A DNA stretch of 8,777 nucleotides from Bacteroidia bacterium (GTDB lineage Bacteria; Bacteroidota; Bacteroidia; Bacteroidales; Prolixibacteraceae). The stretch's first letter is position 1. The number at the start of each line of letters is the position of its first letter. The stretch is from NCBI GenBank assembly GCA_025358395.1, contig JANYJT010000116.1, forward strand, positions 1 to 8,777, given 5' to 3'. The notes under the pieces were generated by a model. That model searched no databases. It was not told the origin of the DNA and worked only from the letters and a program-made list of their open reading frames with translations. This document shows, one piece after another, positions 5,899 through 8,777 of the stretch. Made by a program: the position numbers and the translations under genes.

Positions 5899-6789
5899 AT
5901 GCCAAGAACAGATTTTAAACAGTTGCTGGACGCAGGCGTTCATTTTGGTCACCTAAAACGCAAGTGGAATCCAAGCATGGCTCCCTACATCTTCATGGAG
6001 AAGAATGGGATCCACATCATCGACCTGCAAAAAACAATTGTAAAAATTGACGAAGCCGCCGATGCACTCAAGTCAATCGCACGTTCAGGCCGTAAGGTCA
6101 TGTTCGTTGCCACAAAAAAACAGGCTAAAACAATCGTTGCAGAGAAAGTATCGGCTGTCAATATGCCATATGTGGTTGAGCGCTGGCCCGGTGGGATGCT
6201 CACCAACTTCCCTACGATCCGCAAGGCCGTAAAGAAGATGTCGACCATCGACAAAATGATCAAGGATTCAAGCTGGGACAATCTTTCCAAGCGTGAAAAA
6301 CTTCAGATATCCCGTCAAAGAGCCAAGCTGGAAAAGATCCTGGGTTCTATCGTTGATTTGACCCGTTTGCCAGCTGCTCTCTTCATCATCGATGTGATGA
6401 AAGAAAAAATCGCGGTTCGCGAAGCCCAACGTTTGAGTATTCCAATCTTTGGAATGGTGGATACCAATTCAGACCCTAATGGCATTGATTTCGTTATTCC
6501 CGCCAATGATGATGCCTCACAATCCATCGATCTGATCGTTGGTATTATGTGTGATGCAATCAAAGATGGTCTTTCAGATCGCAAAGTTGAGCGCGATGGG
6601 GAGGAAAAAGACGAGAAGCCACTTTCAACCCTCAGAAAAGGACGTAAAGCTGTAGCCAAAATTATCGTTGAAGACGATGAAGAAGTCGAGGTTGTCGACA
6701 AAGAGGAAATCCTGGAGGAAGAGCTCGAAGCCATTCTTGATGATGAGGATCAAGTTGAAGAAGAAGACCTTACTGAAGAGGTAAAGTAA
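5899..6789 (+). CDS. rpsB: Ribosomal protein S2 (uS2) with acidic C-terminal tail
   Basis: S2 joins the small subunit late and helps recruit S1. The core is typical: LLDAGVHFGHLKRKWNPSM at about 9-27, FVATKKQAK near 75, VERWPGGMLTNF near 95, and PAALFIIDVMKEKIAVREAQ followed by GMVDTNSDP in the second half. At 296 residues it is about 50 longer than the E. coli protein. The extra length is a C-terminal extension in which 23 of the last 42 residues are Asp or Glu. Extended S2 tails occur in Bacteroidota, but the role is unknown to me. tsf follows after 29 bp, the common S2-EF-Ts pairing. The ATG at 5899 gives the standard MPRTDFKQLL start; no Shine-Dalgarno is present. Confidence 0.96.
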   Translation: MPRTDFKQLLDAGVHFGHLKRKWNPSMAPYIFMEKNGIHIIDLQKTIVKIDEAADALKSIARSGRKVMFVATKKQAKTIVAEKVSAVNMPYVVERWPGGMLTNFPTIRKAVKKMSTIDKMIKDSSWDNLSKREKLQISRQRAKLEKILGSIVDLTRLPAALFIIDVMKEKIAVREAQRLSIPIFGMVDTNSDPNGIDFVIPANDDASQSIDLIVGIMCDAIKDGLSDRKVERDGEEKDEKPLSTLRKGRKAVAKIIVEDDEEVEVVDKEEILEEELEAILDDEDQVEEEDLTEEVK

Positions 6790-6818
6790 TTATTAAAATT
6801 CCAAATATTTATTCTGAA

Positions 6819-7643
6819 ATGGAAATTAGTACTGCTGATGTAGTAAAATTACGCAAAGCCACCGGCGCCGGAATGATGGATTGCAAAAATGCTTTGACTG
6901 ATGCTGAAGGAAACTTTGATCGCGCGGTAGAAATTATCCGCGAAAAAGGCAAATTGGTTGCAAGCAAACGTGCCGACAGGGAATCTTCTGAAGGTGTAGT
7001 TTTGGCCAAAATTTCTGCCGACCAAAGTTTTGGTGCAATCATCTCTTTGAATTGCGAAACGGATTTCGTAGCAAAAAATGACAATTTTGTCGCTCTGACC
7101 CATAAGATTCTCGATCAGGCACTCGCAAACAAAAGCGATAGTCTGGATGCCGTTAAGGCACTTATTCTCGATGGCAGAACCATTGGCGAACAGGTAACTG
7201 AACAGACTGGCATCATCGGAGAAAAGATCGAATTACCTTTCTACGAGCGTATTTCCGCAGCTTTTGTGGTTCCATACATTCATCCGGGAAATAAACTTGC
7301 TACGCTGGTTGGTTTCAACAAGGTGGTTGAAGTTCAGGTTGGAAAAGATATCGCCATGCAGATAGCTGCCATGAGCCCGGTCGCCATTGACAACAACGAT
7401 GTTGCTCCTGAAATTGTTGAACAGGAATTGAAGATTGCCAAAGAAAAATTCCGTCTGGAAGGCAAACCTGAAAATATGCTGGACAAAATTGCACAGGGTG
7501 CATTGAACAAATTTTTCAAGGAAAGTACCTTATTAAATCAGGACTTTGTTAAAGACAACAAGATGACGATCCGCCAATATCTTGGAAGCGTTGACAAAGA
7601 CCTCAAAGTAACTGAGATCAAACGTTTTACATTGAATGTCTGA
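6819..7643 (+). CDS. tsf: Translation elongation factor Ts
   Basis: EF-Ts is the cytoplasmic nucleotide exchange factor that releases GDP from EF-Tu. The 274-residue protein has the N-terminal UBA-like domain with LRKATGAGMMDCKNAL at 11-26, then the core signature NCETDFVAKN at 78-87, in which T81, D82 and F83 correspond to residues that insert into EF-Tu. A second core half continues to about 230 and the C-terminal part ends RFTLNV. It is complete, with length close to that of E. coli (283). It is the last gene of the rplM unit: a strong intrinsic terminator follows 22 bp after its stop. Confidence 0.97.
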   Translation: MEISTADVVKLRKATGAGMMDCKNALTDAEGNFDRAVEIIREKGKLVASKRADRESSEGVVLAKISADQSFGAIISLNCETDFVAKNDNFVALTHKILDQALANKSDSLDAVKALILDGRTIGEQVTEQTGIIGEKIELPFYERISAAFVVPYIHPGNKLATLVGFNKVVEVQVGKDIAMQIAAMSPVAIDNNDVAPEIVEQELKIAKEKFRLEGKPENMLDKIAQGALNKFFKESTLLNQDFVKDNKMTIRQYLGSVDKDLKVTEIKRFTLNV

Positions 7644-7665
7644 TCTAAGTATTCCCCCTGATATT

Positions 7666-7693
7666 AAAGCCTCCCCGCGGAGGCTTTTTTTTT
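7666..7693 (+). terminator. Intrinsic terminator after tsf
   Basis: AAAGCCTCC (7666-7674) pairs with GGAGGCTTT (7679-7687) around a CCGC loop, and nine Ts run from 7685 to 7693. The six-pair GC-rich core plus T-run is a textbook rho-independent terminator. It separates the L13-to-EF-Ts unit from pyrH-frr, which have their own promoter. Confidence 0.93.
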
Positions 7694-7725
7694 AAACCCC
7701 TCTCTTCTGATGCTCTGAATAAGGT

Positions 7726-7755
7726 TTGCTATCAATTTATTTTAATATAAATTTG
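7726..7755 (+). promoter_or_regulatory. Promoter of pyrH-frr
   Basis: TTTG (7725-7728) supplies the -33 TTG, the spacer is exactly 19, and TAAATTTG (7748-7755) matches TAnnTTTG. The expected start, near 7760-7763, leaves only about 12 nt before the pyrH ATG. It lies directly after the tsf terminator, so pyrH and frr form an independent unit. Confidence 0.65.
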
Positions 7756-7773
7756 TATTGTAAAACAGCAATC

Positions 7774-8487
7774 ATGATAAAATATAACAGGGTTCTATTA
7801 AAGCTTTCCGGTGAGTCCCTTCTTGGGAAACTTCAGCACGGAATTGATACGGATGTCCTTTCTGACTACGCCCTTCAGATTAAAGAAATCATATCAATAG
7901 GGATAGAAGTTGGAATTGTCATCGGTGGAGGCAATATCTTTAGGGGTTTGAGTGGAACTGCCAAGGGGTTTGATCGGTGCAAAGGCGACCAGATGGGGAT
8001 GCTCGCAACCGTCGTAAACAGTCTGGCCCTTGCCTCTGCATTGGAATCCCTACAAATAAAGGCGCGGGTATTAACTGCGATAGCCATGCAACCCATTGGT
8101 GAATTTTACACCAAGGAGCTAGCTATCAAAGCCCTTGAGAAAGGTGAGGTTGCCATCTTTGCCGCTGGCACAGGCAATCCATTTTTTACCACAGATACAG
8201 CCGCTTCCCTTCGTGCCATTGAGGTTGGAGCTGATGTTATGCTAAAAGGTACCAGAGTTGATGGTATTTATACTGCTGATCCTGAAAAAAATCCATCTGC
8301 CACCAAATTTGAAAAAATCTCATTTGATGAGATTTATTCCAAAGGTTTGCGCATTATGGATCTGACTGCCACAACGTTATGCAAAGAAAACAATCTGCCA
8401 ATTATCGTTTTTAACATGGATAAAAAAGGCAATTTGTTGAAAGTGGTACATGGTGAACCAATCGGTACTTATGTTTATTCTGATTAG
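7774..8487 (+). CDS. pyrH: UMP kinase
   Basis: PyrH phosphorylates UMP to UDP with ATP, an essential step of pyrimidine nucleotide synthesis, as a hexamer of the amino-acid-kinase fold. From the ATG at 7774 it has 237 residues, the usual size. Visible motifs are LLKLSGES at 8-15, IGGGNIFRG at 50-58, GDQMGMLATVVN at 71-82, GTGNPFFTTDTAA at 132-144 and KGTRVDGIYTADP at 158-170, covering the phosphate and nucleotide binding segments. A TTG at 7726 would add 16 residues, but it lies in the -33 promoter element and the added sequence (LSIYFNINLYC) is unlike the family, so the ATG is the start. frr follows after 41 bp. Confidence 0.97.
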   Translation: MIKYNRVLLKLSGESLLGKLQHGIDTDVLSDYALQIKEIISIGIEVGIVIGGGNIFRGLSGTAKGFDRCKGDQMGMLATVVNSLALASALESLQIKARVLTAIAMQPIGEFYTKELAIKALEKGEVAIFAAGTGNPFFTTDTAASLRAIEVGADVMLKGTRVDGIYTADPEKNPSATKFEKISFDEIYSKGLRIMDLTATTLCKENNLPIIVFNMDKKGNLLKVVHGEPIGTYVYSD

Positions 8488-8528
8488 CTTCCGGACTTTT
8501 TCTTTATAATGTTGTAAATCTGCGAAAT

Positions 8529-8777
8529 ATGAAAGAGGAAATTCAAATGTTGATAGATGAAACCATCGAAAGGATGGAGCACGCACTGACTCATCTGGAT
8601 CATGAACTGGCACATATTCGGGCAGGAAAAGCCTCCCCAAGAATGATTGAAGGGGTTATGGTTGATTATTACGGTTCAATGACACCGATAGCTCAGGTGG
8701 CCAATATAAGCACTCCGGATGCAAGAACCATCGCGATTCAGCCCTGGGAAAAAAAGATGCTCCATACGATTGAACGG
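8529..8777 (+). CDS. frr: Ribosome recycling factor, 5' part only
   Basis: RRF splits post-termination ribosomes together with EF-G. The window holds the first 83 codons; the usual length is about 185, so the rest lies beyond the right edge. The visible part has the family landmarks HIRAGKASPRMIEGVMV, DYYGSMTPIAQVANI and TPDARTIAIQPWEK, with the conserved arginine of the IRAGKA segment present. I chose ATG at 8529 (MKEEIQMLIDETIERM), as it gives the normal N-terminal helix. The frame is open to the end. It is probably transcribed with pyrH; an imperfect -7-like TAATGTTG at 8507 lacks a -33 partner. Confidence 0.95.
   Translation, partial: MKEEIQMLIDETIERMEHALTHLDHELAHIRAGKASPRMIEGVMVDYYGSMTPIAQVANISTPDARTIAIQPWEKKMLHTIER

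Noticed and set aside
6315..6734. Serine-rich open frame on the minus strand, 139 codons
   Set aside because: It is the complement of the rpsB acidic tail and core; runs of GAA/GAT codons read as TTC/ATC and TCx on the other strand. No family resemblance.
8507..8514. Possible separate promoter for frr (TAATGTTG)
   Set aside because: It departs from TAnnTTTG by one base and has no TTG about 19 bases upstream; co-transcription with pyrH is simpler.

Overview
The window is a chromosomal, mostly housekeeping segment from a member of the Bacteroidota, probably class Bacteroidia; I cannot name a genus. The gene order rplM-rpsI-rpsB-tsf followed by pyrH-frr, an L13 that begins MDTLSYK, the near absence of Shine-Dalgarno sequences, and several promoter-like sites of the Bacteroidota type (TTG, about 19 bp, TAnnTTTG) all point that way. 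Base composition is moderately AT-rich and looks uniform. I see no transposon, phage, tRNA, rRNA or CRISPR array.

Layout. Positions 1-364 hold no gene that I can support. On the minus strand they carry two promoter-like sites (213-241 and 38-70) and, between them, a strongly folding segment ending in a short GC stem and T-run. This may be a small RNA or the leader of a gene beyond the left edge. The minus-strand pair lipA-lipB follows, overlapping by 8 bp; it supplies the lipoyl cofactor by octanoyl transfer (LipB) and sulfur insertion (LipA). Divergent from it are a POT-family proton-coupled transporter gene and, 36 bp later, a gene for an unrecognised exported protein that looks like an outer-membrane beta-barrel.

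From about 4750 to the right edge the genes serve translation. A near-consensus promoter at 4753-4782 drives a structured leader of about 155 nt, then rplM (L13, TTG start), rpsI (S9), rpsB (S2 with a very acidic tail) and tsf (EF-Ts). A clear intrinsic terminator at 7666-7693 closes this unit. A second near-consensus promoter at 7726-7755 starts pyrH (UMP kinase) and frr (ribosome recycling factor), which runs off the right end.

I found no obviously novel multi-gene system. The parts most worth a second look are non-coding: the rplM leader, which has two competing pairings for the same segment; the candidate small RNA at 91-208; and the hairpin ahead of rpsB. Among proteins, the transporter/outer-membrane pair is the least explained.
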